From Ascarosepion bandense (taxonomy: Eukaryota; Mollusca; Cephalopoda; Sepiida; Sepiidae), in NCBI GenBank assembly GCA_037127315.1, contig JBBBDQ010000330.1:6617001-6681000 (forward strand): a stretch of 64,000 bases of DNA. Direction: 5' to 3'. The position numbers and the translations under genes are program-made. The notes beneath the pieces are model-generated. The model was not told the DNA's origin. It did not search any database and saw only the letters and a list, made by a program, of their open reading frames with translations. Of this stretch, positions 43,540-55,619 are shown piece by piece (position 1 is the first letter of the stretch; the number at the start of each line of letters is the position of its first letter).

Positions 43540-43655
43540 TAAGGAGATTATTTTTAGAAAAGACAGAAGGAAACCACACCATTTCAGTGAGAAAGTGACT
43601 GAAGATGAGATGCAAGGTCAGGACCGATTACATTGCAGAACCATCTTAGCATCAT
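43540..43655 (-). mobile_element. LINE fragment (internal C-terminal piece)
   Basis: tagaaaagacagaaggaaaccacaccatttcagtgag...ggaccgattacattgcag is the complement of the FYK / RR-VAS / NVIG-D region of the CR1/Jockey-like LINE. Confidence 0.6.
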
Positions 43656-43734
43656 CTTTAGGTTAGTTAATCATTATTAATGTAGAAAATGGAATTGGTA
43701 TTCTGAGTAAATTTCCGATGAGTTTGTTGCATTC

Positions 43735-43900
43735 ACTATCACAAAAATGCCATTGGAAATAGCGTAATGCCATCTCTTCTCTCTCAAGCTGTAAGATAAA
43801 GGTAGACTGAGCTTTTTAATCTTGGCTGGCAGCTAGTCTAGGAGAAGAAAAACTGAGTTCAAAACTATGCAGAAAGCAACAGGAAACTACCTTCCCCCAT
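43735..43900 (+). mobile_element. Old SINE-like fragment
   Basis: Order tcactatcacaaaaatgccattgg...gtaatgccatctcttctctc...cttggctggcagctagtc parallels S1 but is strongly diverged; 29560-29690 resembles the same variant. Confidence 0.45.
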
Positions 43901-43914
43901 GGATTGGAGCTTTA

Positions 43915-44010
43915 GCAAAGGAAATACCGCAAAGGGCAACAAGGTGTAGGAAGTTTTAGAGAACCATGATTGCCTATGTTCTGAAGAGACATGGCATATA
44001 GAAAATATAG
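43915..44010 (+). mobile_element. RTE-like LINE 3' end
   Basis: gcaacaaggtgtaggaagttttagagaaccatgattgcctatgttctgaagagacatgg matches the last coding part of the 42405 copy. Confidence 0.65.
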
Positions 44011-44434
44011 GGAAAACCATAAAAAACTATCTTGGTCTTGTGCTGGATTTTTACACCTGAACCTCATCGCAGTCAATACGTTTACATAACCATCCAATAC
44101 TGAGCATATATAAAAAGCAGCTGCTATCTGATTTAGATAATAGTTATGCTTAATATGCAAACTACAAGTTGAAAACTAAAAGCTAGATCTTCATGATGAG
44201 AAAATTTTAGAAATTGTTTCAAGTGCAAAATAGAAATCGATTTAATTTCTAATCCACAATGTTTACCTGACAATTGTAGAAATTCAGTCTGGCAGTTGTG
44301 ATAAGAAGCAGCAGAAATAATATCCAAGAATTATGAATATAAAATTAATAATAACTGATAATGTTCAAGATAAATTCTTAGAACATTACATCAAATAAAG
44401 ATATTTCTATTGAGTAATTTGGTTATTTTTATGG
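44011..44434. other. No recognisable gene
   Basis: AT-rich; short open frames without motifs. Confidence 0.45.
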
Positions 44435-44755
44435 CTTATCAACCTTTTGCAGGTTATTTAAAGCCAGAAAATATTTTTACATTGTAAGAATTTCTTTGAA
44501 GATAATAATGATTTACTGATAGAAGTTCTTCTAATAAACCCATAGCTGGGGGAAGAAGAGGTGGATTTGTGCACAAATGAATATAATGAACCCAATTGGA
44601 ATTAGAACTTGGCTCCCTGATTATTATTAATTTCACCAACACATTTCAAGCTTACTGGGTATTCACAAGAAATCAATCACCTAGGTACTGAGCAGGCTCA
44701 ATGTTACTTAACGTTTGTGATCATATGAGAACTAGTGTTTCAACACGACTTGTTC
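44435..44755 (-). mobile_element. 5S/tRNA composite SINE, uninterrupted copy
   Basis: Minus strand, in order: diverged 5S-like head (44755-44655), tRNA-like part with the ttccaattggg region, body with ctccctcc-type block (tagctgggggaagaagagg on plus) and tail (ttatcaaccttttgcaggttatttaaagccag on plus). It is the reference for recognising the split copies at 4.2 and 41.2 kb. Confidence 0.7.
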
Positions 44756-44789
44756 ATAAACCATCAAATAAAGGAACAATGGAAGAAAT

Positions 44790-46345
44790 ATTAATAAAAC
44801 ATTAATAACTACTAGAAATACCCATAAAAATTTAACAGTTTTCCAATTTGGATTTTCTGGTGAAACTTAATTCTTAAGTTAATGCTCAAGTAAGATCATG
44901 GTAATTTCTATGATAATAAAGAGAAATTTCCATATCACATGACTAAATATTTGAGCTACAAACAACTACAACAAAATATTGCAATAACAAATCATAACTA
45001 TGAATGCTGGTCATTATTTAAAGAAAAAAGTGGGTACAAATTTGATTTTTTTTAAAGATATTCAAAAACAGTTGGGGTATGAAAAACACTTTATTCAAAT
45101 TAAATATAACTTAAAATTTTTTATTTCACTCTTTGATTGGTATGGATGGCTGGAGTTATCATACCTTCTGCACTCCTCTTCTGCACACTACTGTGTCTAG
45201 AATATGCTGGTGGGAATTTTTCAACTTATAAAATAATTATGTTGGTTCAAATAAATGTTCTGTTTAACATCATTATGTAAGTTTAATAAACATTAAGCAA
45301 AATAATAGTGCCAAGTGTAAAATTACTTGAAAAATTATAAGAATTCTGTACCAAATTGTTGTAGAGCAGCTAACACCCCTGTAGTACTCTCAAAGATGCA
45401 CTGATCTGTGGACTGAAATAACTACATAAATAAAGATTAATAGCAATCAAGAATTCGAAGTGTCATTGATGATTATTATTGGACTGTGCTCTCTGTGACT
45501 AACAACTTCACCTCTTCTCTCTTTCTAATTATTGTTGTTCTGCCTTATCTGTTTGTCTTGTTTGTACTTAATATTCATTAGCACAGATATTGTGCTGTAG
45601 ATACTTCAGCACACATCATCTGGTATTATGCTGCCACCTTGACGATACAACACAAATAAACATGCTGATTTGGATGGAGAAATTGAAGGAAAGAATTTAA
45701 TCCTGCCAGCACTTATATTTGGTATACAAGAGTGCTTGTTGAGATAGTGGAAAAAATATTTACCATATCCATTATCAATCATGATAAATGGAACAAGGAA
45801 GAAAAGGGTTTTATTTTATAGAATTGAGAAAGTTTATTCTTTAGAAGTCCTGAATTAAAACAATAAACCTAATCTGTCATGATCAATAAAATTAATGAAT
45901 TTATTATATGGCTGATGAATATAAGTGTAAAAAGCCTTCTTAGAAAATATTTTGATTGTACTTCTCTACCATTTAATAAAGTGTTAAACTTTGTTCACTT
46001 GTTTTATTTTTTCCTTGTAACATTTTGACCAACATGTTCATTCTTCAACAGTGATAGAAAAAAAACTAATCCAGTCTAGTATCATACTAAGTTAATTTTA
46101 ATAACTAGTTATAGGATTATCCCACTAGTCCTCTGTACTTCTTAATTTGAGATTGCCATTTTTTCCATTTCACTGAAACAGACATTAAATACATGAGAGA
46201 ATTATTACCTCTTATATCTTATCCTCTTTCTACCATTTTTTCATTGAAACCAAGTAGTGTCTCTGATATATTCTTTGTCTTTCCATGTAATTCAAATGGA
46301 ATAGACTATTATTTTTGGTATTATTAGATCTAACTAAGCAGAATT
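44790..46345. repeat. Old dispersed segment Q, copy 2 (with insertions)
   Basis: Shares ordered blocks with 12820-13330 at 44790-45060 and again at 46170-46345. In between lies unrelated sequence plus repeat U at 45358-45645. No coding region. Confidence 0.55.
45358..45645 (-). repeat. Repeat U, inverted copy
   Basis: Reverse complement of 34250-34510 and 35226-35480, including the ctgtagatacttcagcacac end. Confidence 0.85.
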
Positions 46346-46599
46346 ATAGAATGCTTCATGTAAGGAACTCAAATGTTACAACTAATACTACTAGTATAAA
46401 ATGTAAAGAAATTGACTTAATTTGTTAAAACAGGTTTCTTCCACCCCACCACTCTGCCTTTATCTTCTGCTTATCATGAATAGGAAAATATTGAATTTAC
46501 TTTGCACTATTTCTCCTCAACCCTACTTGTATTGATCCCAATTGAGTAATTGCTGTTTATTGAACATTGGCCAAAAAGTTAGTTCTTGTGATTTCTGAT

Positions 46600-47010
46600 T
46601 TTCAAAATGGCATGCATATTGACAGAGGTCAGTTAAAGTGCCAAAAGAAACAAGGAAAAAACCTGTTCATTTCTGAGGTGCATTACAGAAGTTTTGATAC
46701 ATTTCAGGAGAGGCAGATATAACTGGTCTAGATTATTATAATTTTAGTATATTATTACTATACATCTAATAATCTGACCTGCCAACTTTTGTTATTCCAG
46801 ATTGAAAGAAATGACTATTCTTTGAACAGATCCTACTAAACTGCTTGTCACAGCTGAGAATGCAGTCAGAATGTGAACACATTTTGGAAGTTTTGGGTTG
46901 ACAGAGATGTGCATCAAAATTGTCCATCACCCTCCTTACAGTCCAGACCTTACTTCCTCTAACTTTTAATTGTCCCCTGACCTGTAAAAGAATTTCAGAG
47001 GAAGTTGTTC
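46600..47010 (+). mobile_element. Mariner-like transposase relic
   Basis: Near 46925-46970 the + strand reads VHHPPYSPDLTSSNF, the signature that precedes the last catalytic Asp of mariner transposases (H-PPYSPDL-P-D); Ser/Asn stands where Asp is expected. Upstream text (gagaatgcagtcagaatgtgaac) is too degraded to read. Termini not found. Confidence 0.65.
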
Positions 47011-47014
47011 TGGG

Positions 47015-47530
47015 TTATTTTGTTTTACAGCATATCAACCTCAGTGAGTAATTTAATGCTGAGAAGATTTTTTTATGTATTCTTTGTAAGAAATCTATTT
47101 CTAGATTAGGTTTCATTGACATATTTTTGTAAAGAGGATTTTTGTCTAGTGTCAAATGTATTGCTGGTAATTTTTTTTCCAAAAATGTATTGTGTGTATT
47201 TTTACAATAAAAATCTATTTTTATACTTTCATAGTATTTTGATCCCTGTTTAAGGGGAGGGTCAAGTATTTTCCCATAGTATAGCACTTGCTAGGGTTCC
47301 AACTATCACCTTGGTTTTCAAATGAACCTGAAAATAACAGCAATTAAAAGGTGGTTCCATGCTCTTCAAAACCTCCCAATCAGAGGCCTTGCTGCCAGAT
47401 GCAGTTTATCATCAAACACAGGATGGGCAGTTGTTTCAAAGACATTGAGAAAATAAAGAAGACTGTATTCACCTTGAATAACCCCCATGAGGCTTTCAAT
47501 GAAATGTCCAGAGCACAAAAACAAGTGTGT
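47015..47530 (-). repeat. Dispersed repeat T, copy 2
   Basis: See 33545-34090; same order of blocks with about the same spacing, starting cagcatatcaacctcagtgag. Confidence 0.65.
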
Positions 47531-47668
47531 TGAAGTTAGAAGATCTATCTTGAAGGAGATTAAAGTTTTGCATTTCTTTGAAATTAATAAAAAAAATCTA
47601 AATCCTGAAAAAAATCTAATTCCTGAAAAAATCTAAAAACTCCTGGAATTCACATTATATTCACATTG

Positions 47669-47670
<2 letters not shown>

Positions 47671-47706
<36 letters not shown>
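47671..47706. repeat. (TA)n microsatellite
   Basis: About 18 TA units. Confidence 0.95.
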
Positions 47707-47711
<5 letters not shown>

Positions 47712-47744
47712 TGACTGTATTCCTGGGATGAGTAATTAACATTA

Positions 47745-47885
47745 TTAGCATTATTTACATTTGGTCTATTGTCTTCATTTTTGTTATCACAATGTTTCTG
47801 TTGTTGCACCTACCACCCTCATTAGGTGTTTATCAATCTAGGTAACCTACAGAGAATTATAAACTGAACTCTTTATTTAATTTAC
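47745..47885. mobile_element. Foldback/MITE-like fragment
   Basis: attatttacatttggtctattgtcttcatttttgtt matches the left arm at 60487; followed by ggtaacctacagagaattataaactgaactctttattt, shared with 25690-25740. Confidence 0.5.
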
Positions 47886-48890
47886 AAGAGTAGACTCTTC
47901 TTGTTCCACTCTTCATGTTTAGAGATATTTCTTCTAGTTCTTATTTTAGATTTGCTCAGCTGTTACTTCCCACTTGGTACAAGTACACACTGCTGGCCAA
48001 AGGGATTGAACTCAGAATTACTATCCCCTGTAATCATTTTCCTAGAGATATGTGTGGAATATTGTTTCTGAAGAGAAATGTGCAGGGAATCATTTTTCTG
48101 TAGAAATGCATTTGAACTCAGTATATATAAGTGAGATTTGGGTTTTTCTTATTGCTGTTCAGTGACTCTACCATTTGTCAATCACTTGCTGATTTAGCTT
48201 GAGTCATTTGACATTAAAAACAATTTCAATATTTCCAATGGTAAGGAGAAAAATATTAACAAAGACTGAAATTTGCAATTTTAACCTGAAATTTGTTTTT
48301 AGTTTTTGCACATTATGCATTAAAAAATAGGAAAAAAAGATTGTCAATGGTTAGTGAGTAATGCAAGCATTACTGACATGGCTTTTATATGTATAATGTA
48401 AATGCATGGAGAATTATGTTCATGTAGAAATGCATGGAAAATTAATTAATTATAGAAATCCCCGAAGAGTTGGGAAAATATATTAAAAAATATAGTCAGA
48501 AATTAATGCATGTGTTACTGAAAGAATAAGGCTATTTTGTGCATAATTTCCAGATTAAATTTAGAAAATGACTAAAAAAGTGAAAAAATACTGTATCTTC
48601 TCATGAATTATTTTTAAAGTAAATTCTAATTTCACAAACATATTTTGTAATTACATACTTTTTATTCAATTGTTATGGCTACAATGTTTTATTTGCAAGG
48701 CAGTGATACAGAAAGAAAGAAATATTAAATATCACACTATAATCAATATGTATGCCAGTTACACAGGCTTATATATTGACTGCTGGGTAAAGAACTTTTG
48801 GAATAACACTTGTAAGGAGAGGGAACACTGCCAAAAATCTAATTACTTTCTTCATTTGAAAATAGAAAACAGTAAAGATATATTGCCTAA
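47886..48890. other. AT-rich sequence with worn 28-bp-like units
   Basis: Around 48025-48110 and 48400-48470, scattered units (gtagaaatgcatgg..aatt..ttcatgtag) resemble the 28-bp array at 49962-50241. No gene is supported. Confidence 0.45.
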
Positions 48891-48891
48891 A

Positions 48892-48940
<49 letters not shown>

Positions 48941-48942
48941 CA
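48890..48942. repeat. Compound (CT)n(TA)n(CA)n microsatellite
   Basis: Same dinucleotide order as 716-782. Confidence 0.95.
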
Positions 48943-49476
48943 TAACTCACACTAAAGTCCTCAATAGTGCCAATGCCTTTAGCATTGAAACAATGCTGCA
49001 TGAAACACAGCTGTGTTGGGCAGGTGATAAATCAAGAATAGAAGATCACTGATTTCCACCAAAGATCCTACTGCTTGGCAAGATGCCTTCTGTTCAACAC
49101 GAGAGAGTTCCATGAAAAGGACCATTGTCTACTCCAAGTGGGTAATAGATACAGTTGATAGACCATTTTTGTGGCATAAAATCTTTTATTTTCAAGTTCA
49201 AAATTAAACATGATTATATTGTCCAATCTTACATGTAAGATGATTCTACATGTCTTGAGAGTCAGTATCAAAATACTGACTTAACTTTGTTAGAACTGAT
49301 CATTGGTGGGAAATGCACACCTACCAATGTCACCATGCATGCTATCAGGTATCAAAAGCATTAAGAACTTGTATCCATTCCTGTTTAACAAATCATATCA
49401 AGCAATTTTCTGTGTTTTTCTTACAGGATAAAAAGCTGTTCAAGTTTACAGACATCTTATGGGACTGCTCAAGTAT
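48943..49476. other. No recognisable gene
   Basis: A slightly less AT-rich stretch with short open frames only. Confidence 0.4.
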
Positions 49477-49775
49477 CAGTTAAGTGCCATACATGATACA
49501 CACTTGAGCAAGCATGCTCTTTTCAAGACATGACTGACTAGGCAGAAGATTTTCCTGCGGAAGTTTGTCATTTCTTTCTATGATAGACTGGTTTCCAACC
49601 AAGGTTACAGAAGCCAGTTTATCTTGCTATTCAACCTATAGCTGGAGGGAGAAGAGATGGATTAATACCTTTCCCAAGGGTAATTGCACATAAGTGTATG
49701 CAACGAATTCAACTGGAATTTGAACTTAGCTCTCAGATTTCTCATTTCAAGCTGATATCCATTACACCACAACGC
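49477..49775 (-). mobile_element. tRNA-derived SINE (family S1)
   Basis: Reverse copy with diverged body. A short direct repeat, caagtat, flanks it (49470-49476 and about 49776-49782). Confidence 0.9.
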
Positions 49776-49961
49776 AAGTATGCAAGACCAAAACTGGCAA
49801 AATCTGATATAATCAACAATGTCAAAAAGATTCTCAGCATTAACTTCTGCCATATAATGAGCAATGATATAAAAATAAAAAGCAGTGTTCTATAGTAAGT
49901 TACAATAAAATATATACATGGTCTCATCCTGCAGAAATGTATGGAAAATTAATTTTCTATA

Positions 49962-50241
49962 GAAAGGCAATGAGATTTATTTTCATGTAGAAAGGCAATG
50001 AGATTTATTTTCATGTAGAAAGGCAATGAGATTTATTTTCATGTAGAAAGGCAATGAGATTTATTTTCATGTAGAAAGGCAATGGGATTTATTTTCATGT
50101 AGAAAGGCAATGAGATTTATTTTCATGTAGAAAGGCAATGAGAGTTATTTTCATGTAAAAAGGCAATGAGATTTATTTTCATGTAGAAAGGCAATGAGAT
50201 TTATTTTCATGTAGAAAGGCAATGAGATTTATTTTCATGTA
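49962..50241 (+). repeat. 28-bp minisatellite, 10 units
   Basis: Unit aaggcaatgagatttatttt + catgtaga, ten copies with single-base variants (gggatt, agagtt, gtaaaa). The 28-bp period is not a multiple of 3, so no frame stays open. Confidence 0.95.
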
Positions 50242-50319
50242 AAAAAATCAAGAAGAATTAGGAAGATATATGAAAAGATTTGGTCGGTAATTAATGCATA
50301 CATTACTGATCAAAAAGTA

Positions 50320-50700
50320 GTGGGACTAGTGCTTTGAAAAGAAAACTGTAACACATAAATTTGGCATTTAATCTTCTTCAAAGCCACACACTTTGTTCAG
50401 CATCTCTTCTATTGATGGAAGCATTCCTGGAACTCTTTTTCTTGGACAGCGAGCAGTTACCTTGTTGCATTTCCTCAACATCTTGTTTCTTTCAAATGGA
50501 AATTTGCAATGGAAAAAATCTGAGGAATATTGTTTATGAATGTTGTTCTTGTCCAAAAAGTGCTGCACATGAGATGATTACTGATGGAAACTTTGTGGTG
50601 TGGAAACTCTGAAGTGTAGTAAGATGACCACACTCTACACATTTTCCTCCTAAGCACTGCTATAACCAACAGAAGTGTGTGAGAACTTTATAACTTAGTG
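50320..50700 (-). other. Unassigned segment, possible transposon remnant
   Basis: A minus-strand frame (50568-50368) reads KVTARCPRKRVPGMLPSIEE and NKVCGFEED, with a less biased composition than surrounding frames. The string tcaaaaagtagtgggactag at 50310 looks like a mariner-type end. No catalytic motif is seen. Confidence 0.3.
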
Positions 50701-51309
50701 TGCATGCATGACAGAGTTCAAGGTTAATATATGTCAAGCAGTTTTACTGTGTACTTTAGCTCAATTCCCATAGCAACATCCTGATAATTTTTGCTCAGAT
50801 CTTGTATTTTAAATAACAATTACTTAGTTGTTTAAATTTTCAAAAATTATTGTCATTTTTCATAAAACTAACAAATCTTACTAGATTAAGGGATAACCTA
50901 CCTTATTTTTTTAAGTTAAGAAATAATTCCCATTATTTTTATTGAAACATTTTCAGTTTTTGAAACTTTAATATGACTTATTTCTATTTCCTCAAGAGCA
51001 CAATTATAAACATTTTAAACTAGATATCTGACCTAATCCCTAAGAGAACAGGCAGTACCCTGTCATCTTTCAGAGTAACTGCCACAAGGCAAAAAAAAAG
51101 AAAAAAAATTATAAATCTATTATTAAAACCAGATATAATTTGAAACCTACAATTGATACCAGCTTTAAAAATTGTAAAATAGGATTTTTATTTAAATTTT
51201 TATAATACCAAATTTTACATTTGGCATTAATGAGTTATTAGCAGAAATATATAATATCAAAATTTTATACATCTATAATAGCTGATTTAATAGGAAACAT
51301 ATGATTAAC
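50701..51309. other. No recognisable gene
   Basis: AT-rich; leads into the 30-bp array. Confidence 0.5.
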
Positions 51310-52065
51310 ACTAAATTTTCTTAGAAGCTTATGGTTCATTTGTGATTTCCATAAACCTTATGGTTGATACTAAATTTGCTTAGGAATCTGTGATTGATAT
51401 TAAGTTTTCTTAGGAACCAAAAGCTGATATCAGATTTTTTTAGGAACTTATGAGTGATATGAGGTTTTCATAGGAAGCTATGGTTGATAAAAGTTTTACT
51501 TAGAAACCCATGGTTATTACTAGTTTTTCATAAAAAACATGGTTATTACTAGTTTTTCATAAAAAAACATGGTTATTACTAGTTTTTCATAAAAAAACAT
51601 GGTTATTACTAGTTTTTCATAAAAAAACATGGTTATTACTAGTTTTTCATAAAAAAAACATGGTTATTACTAGTTTTTCATAAAAAAAACATGGTTATTA
51701 CTAGTTTTTCATAAAAAAAACATGGTTATTACTAGTTTTTCATAAAAAAACATGGTTATTACTAGTTTTTCATAAAAAACATGGTTATTACTAGTTTTTT
51801 ATAAAAAAACATGGTTATTACTAGTTTTTCATAAAAAAACATGGTTATTACTAGTTTTTCATAAAAAAACATGGTTATTACTAGTTTTTCATAAAAAACA
51901 TGGTTATTACTAGTTTTTCATAAAAAAACATGGTTATTACTAGTTTTCCATAAAAAACATGGTTATTACTAGTTTTCCATAAAAAATATGGTTATTACTA
52001 GTTTTTCTCAAAAAATATGGTTAATACTAGTTTTTCACAAAAAATAGGGTTAATACTAGAGTTTT
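51310..52065 (+). repeat. 30-bp AT-rich minisatellite, ~17 regular units plus worn flanks
   Basis: Core unit catggttattactagttttt + cataaaaaa, with A-run length varying so that units are 29-31 bp (51509-52018). Units at 51310-51508 and 52019-52065 are diverged but in register (e.g. ttcttaggaaccaaaagctgatatcagattt). The centre is homogeneous and the edges decayed. Confidence 0.95.
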
Positions 52066-52264
52066 ATAATTAATAACAGAGTTGACAGTGGGCATTAATG
52101 GGTTATGAGCATTTTACCTATATTCTTATATCTTCAAATTTATGTATGCATTTTGAAAAATCCTTTTTTATTCAAAAATGAAATAAAATCTAATGCTAAT
52201 TGAAAATGCAAAATGTAAATGAATCATATCAGAGAGCAAGTTTCTATCAAAACTTACCACATAG

Positions 52265-52445
52265 CCATATATGACACTATTTACATTATTCAGACTATTG
52301 TTTGAATCTTTGTTGCCATTTAAATGACGTTTTGGCCGTTTTACACTCCGGCCTTCTTCAGATGCTAGGAATATTGATAAGGACAATAGTCTGAATAATG
52401 TAAACAGTGTAAATACTACCTCATCTCAGAAATATAGGCAAATAC
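52265..52445. mobile_element. Compact foldback (MITE-like) element
   Basis: Left arm actatttacattattcagactattgt and right arm acaatagtctgaataatgtaaacagtgt are inverted repeats; the centre carries cggccttcttcagatgctaggaat. Same family as 36052-36228 and 60487-60885. Confidence 0.8.
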
Positions 52446-52734
52446 ATAGCCATATATGAAAATATAAATGTACATATTTCCTTGATTATAGATATTTGTA
52501 CAAATCTATCCACCCACAAAACATTTAATTTCAAATATTTATTATATCAAAATACATGTGCAACATTAATACCATAGCAAAACAAAGGCACACTTACAAG
52601 CATGTGTTTGTATGTGTGTGTGTTTCTATATGCGATAGGCAATTATAACTCTCCACAGCTTCCTGTTTTTATTGTATTCAGCATTACTTGCTCTTTTCTG
52701 ATTCCATCTTTGTAATTGTGGTACTTGTTTCTTG

Positions 52735-52815
52735 ATCCATTCACTCAAATATGTTATTTGCTGCTTTCCTTTGATTCTCTTGTTTTCGATTGGTAAATTC
52801 TTCAAATTTCTATGT
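52735..52815 (-). mobile_element. RTE-like LINE fragment, very short
   Basis: ctcaaatatgttatttgctgctttcctttgattctc parallels 22336-22375 in the same orientation. Confidence 0.45.
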
Positions 52816-53166
52816 TCAGAATCAATGAGGTCAGTTCTGGTCTATTCTTGATGAGAGAAATAATGCCCCTTGGGTAGTCACAATGCTGTCTGCTTATATT
52901 GCTAGCCACACATTGTGATGTGTAGATGGGCAGATAGAAGAGAGGTGAGATCTTAGCTGTTAGACTGACATAGCATAAGTTGGTCATGTGTCACCTAGTT
53001 CTCCATTCAGACTGCGAAAGTGAAACCCTGGATAAATGCCTGTATATATCGGAAACAGTGAATGTTCTCATTTTTATCTTCCATTACCTTGCGAATATGC
53101 AACGAATCTTTCTCGGTTATCAGTGCCCACTGTCATGAACGAGAATAAATATGTACACAACCACAC

Positions 53167-53230
53167 AAAAATTTAAAACCACAAGCTAAAGTTGTGGTTA
53201 CACAACTTGAGATTGTGGTTTTAAATTTTT
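53167..53230. repeat. Nested perfect hairpin (18-bp outer, 8-bp inner stem)
   Basis: AAAAATTTAAAACCACAA (53167-53184) pairs perfectly with TTGTGGTTTTAAATTTTT (53213-53230). Inside, AAGTTGTG (53189-53196) pairs with CACAACTT (53201-53208) around the loop gtta. Both stems are perfect, separated by 4-nt internal bulges on each side. Confidence 0.95.
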
Positions 53231-53914
53231 ACAAACAAAACCATTGAGATTAAAAATTTATTTCAAATTGGTTTAATTATTGTTCTTAAACATAGATTTA
53301 AAAAAAAATTAACAGAAGAATTTTGCTTAAAAAAAAAAAAAAAAAAAAAAAAAGCCCACAAGGAAATTGTATCTGGCTGTCAAATTCCAGATATTAAGTT
53401 AACTTACATTTATCCACAAAGAACAATGGACATTATAATACGCATAAACTTTCATGCAAGCACATCAAAGATACAAGGATTCATCAAAATGCTTAGATAA
53501 AGAGAAAAGAAAACCAAGTAAATGTTTAATAATAAAAAGAAACCTGTTTTGATGAGATTAACTGACTTTTCATTAAGAAGGTCAGTAAAGAAAAGTGTTT
53601 GCCATATCAGTTTATCATTTTTAATTGTTAACAGTATGATTCTTCATTGAGAATGTGCATGCAAGAAAAGAGACTTGTCAAAAATTCATTACCTGGGAGT
53701 TGACATATCTGGCAAACCACAATCTTCCGGGCTGGTGTTGGCACAGTTCACCAAATTTTGCTTTCTCTGTTTGTGTAATCTCTTCACTAACAAAGAGAAA
53801 AAATACATAAGATTTAGGAAAAAAACCCCCAGCAAACTGAAGCAAAGCATAAAACATTTAAGATGACAATTGCTTGAAAGAAACGTCAACATTTAATAAT
53901 GAGTATCTTATTTG
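53231..53914. other. No recognisable gene; poly-A at 53330-53353
   Basis: Overlapping 63- and 67-codon frames on opposite strands at 53675-53892 have no motif. They lie in a mildly GC-richer patch (53710-53760). Not called. Confidence 0.4.
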
Positions 53915-54221
53915 GATGTGCGTTGTGGTGCATTGGATATCAGCTCAGAACGAGAAATCGGGGAGCTGAGTTCGAATTCCAGCTGAATTCATTGCATTCA
54001 CTTACACGCAAATACCTTTGGGAAAGGTATTAATCCGTCTATTCCTTCCAGTTATGGGTTAAATAACAGGACAGATTGGGTTCTATAACCTTGGCTAGCA
54101 ACCAGTCTACTGCAGAAAGCAATGGCAACCTACTGCGGGATAATCTTCTGCCCAGTCAGTCATGTCTCTTTTGAGACATGATCGCCCAAACGTGTATCAT
54201 GTATGGCACTTAACTGACTGA
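53915..54221 (+). mobile_element. tRNA-derived SINE (family S1), well preserved, 10-bp TSD
   Basis: A box TGGTGCATTGG, B box AGTTCGAATTCC, complete body and TTAACTGACTGA end. atcttatttg flanks it at 53905-53914 and 54222-54231. Confidence 0.95.
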
Positions 54222-54491
54222 ATCTTATTTGAAGGTATAGAAGGTCCTTCAACGCTTAATTACATTTCATATTAAAGTATTATATAAAAAGACATTAGAT
54301 ACTTACAAAACTGCAATCTATATGGAACAATGCTATGTATGTTAAGAACATTGTTTAACCTGTTCTTTTGTCATTCCAGCAGGTTAATTCCTGTCGACAT
54401 GATACCCATACAGCTTTGCAATATGTACTCCAAATTCCTTGGCTAGAATAATTGCCAGATCTGTCCCTCATTGGGCATATATCTAAATCTA

Positions 54492-54715
54492 AACTTATTT
54501 ATAAATGGAATTTTGTGTGTGTGCGGTCATTACCTATAGACTCTGGATTGGCTGAACCGATTTTCTTGAAAATTTACACAGTTGTACTATAAACGTCTGT
54601 GAGTGTTCTTAGCTAGGTTTTGTGTTGAGGTACCCCCAAGAAATATCAAAAATCTATAATCGAAAAAATCAGGTTTTAACAAAAATACTCTTTAAATTAA
54701 GACAGAGTTGTACCC
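54492..54715 (-). repeat. Dispersed repeat P, 3' part
   Basis: Reverse complement of the last ~220 bp of the copies at 11805 and 63465 (ggctgaaccgattttcttgaaaatttacac; gtgttcttagctaggttttgtgttgaggtac). Confidence 0.8.
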
Positions 54716-54719
54716 TGAA

Positions 54720-55615
54720 AAAAAAAAAAAAATCATCAAAAAGCACAATAATAAAATTTTAAACCAATATAACTTCCTAAATAATAACCACCCTATTAAA
54801 ATAACAAAATACTAATACATGCAATTGTTGAAATCTGAATAAGTGTCCATTACAAAAAGAGATGTTTAACTTATTCTATTGTTTACCTATTTCCTCCTAT
54901 TTAAAGTCTAACAGTTAATAAATTTTACATTGGTAGCATTAAGACCACCTTCAAATCTCGATATCAACATATTTTATCTTTTAATAACAAGACATACAGA
55001 CAGCACATCTATTTCTAAATACTTATGGCATTTAAAGAAAGTCAATAAAACCCCTACCGTAAAATGGAAAATATTAAGTAAAAGCCAGAACTTGTAAATC
55101 TTTACATGTTTCTTGTGCTAACAGGAATAATTTCAAATTATCCAGTTTCTTAAATTAACCATTAAATAAATGAAATGAAGTAACAGTCATTTGCCAACAT
55201 CACCTTTCATTTACATTAAAGTACAGTTAATTTCATTTTCTAGTATAACTACATTCCACAATTAAATTACCACCTTTGCACATTGATATATAAGATGACA
55301 CCATCCTCTGTTAATTACTTCAATAGCTTCATTTAACTGCAATATAGACATACTATACCATTTATTTTGTTTTCATATATCAACATGCCTTAGTCTTTAT
55401 TATAACATTATGATAATTATATACATAATAAAATGAATAAATTTCATAATCTTCCACAATAACTTCCGACACAAGCTATAACACAGCATATTAAATGTAG
55501 GCATATAATTTGACACTAAATTTTACACAATGTTGGTATCATATAACTAACTTTTCCTGATTCTTATTTTCTCCCACTCACGTACACCTTCTAAACTCAT
55601 TCCCCCATTCATCAT
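54720..55615. other. No recognisable gene
   Basis: Featureless AT-rich DNA. Confidence 0.5.
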
Positions 55616-55619
55616 TAAC

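Noticed and set aside
49962..50241. CRISPR-like array of regular repeats
   Set aside because: Units are contiguous 28-mers with no unique spacers, in an animal genome; it is a minisatellite.
51509..52018. CRISPR-like array of 30-bp repeats
   Set aside because: No spacers; units abut each other and vary only in A-run length.
53675..53892. Overlapping frames on opposite strands (63 and 67 codons)
   Set aside because: Neither has motifs or splice signals strong enough to choose; left unassigned.
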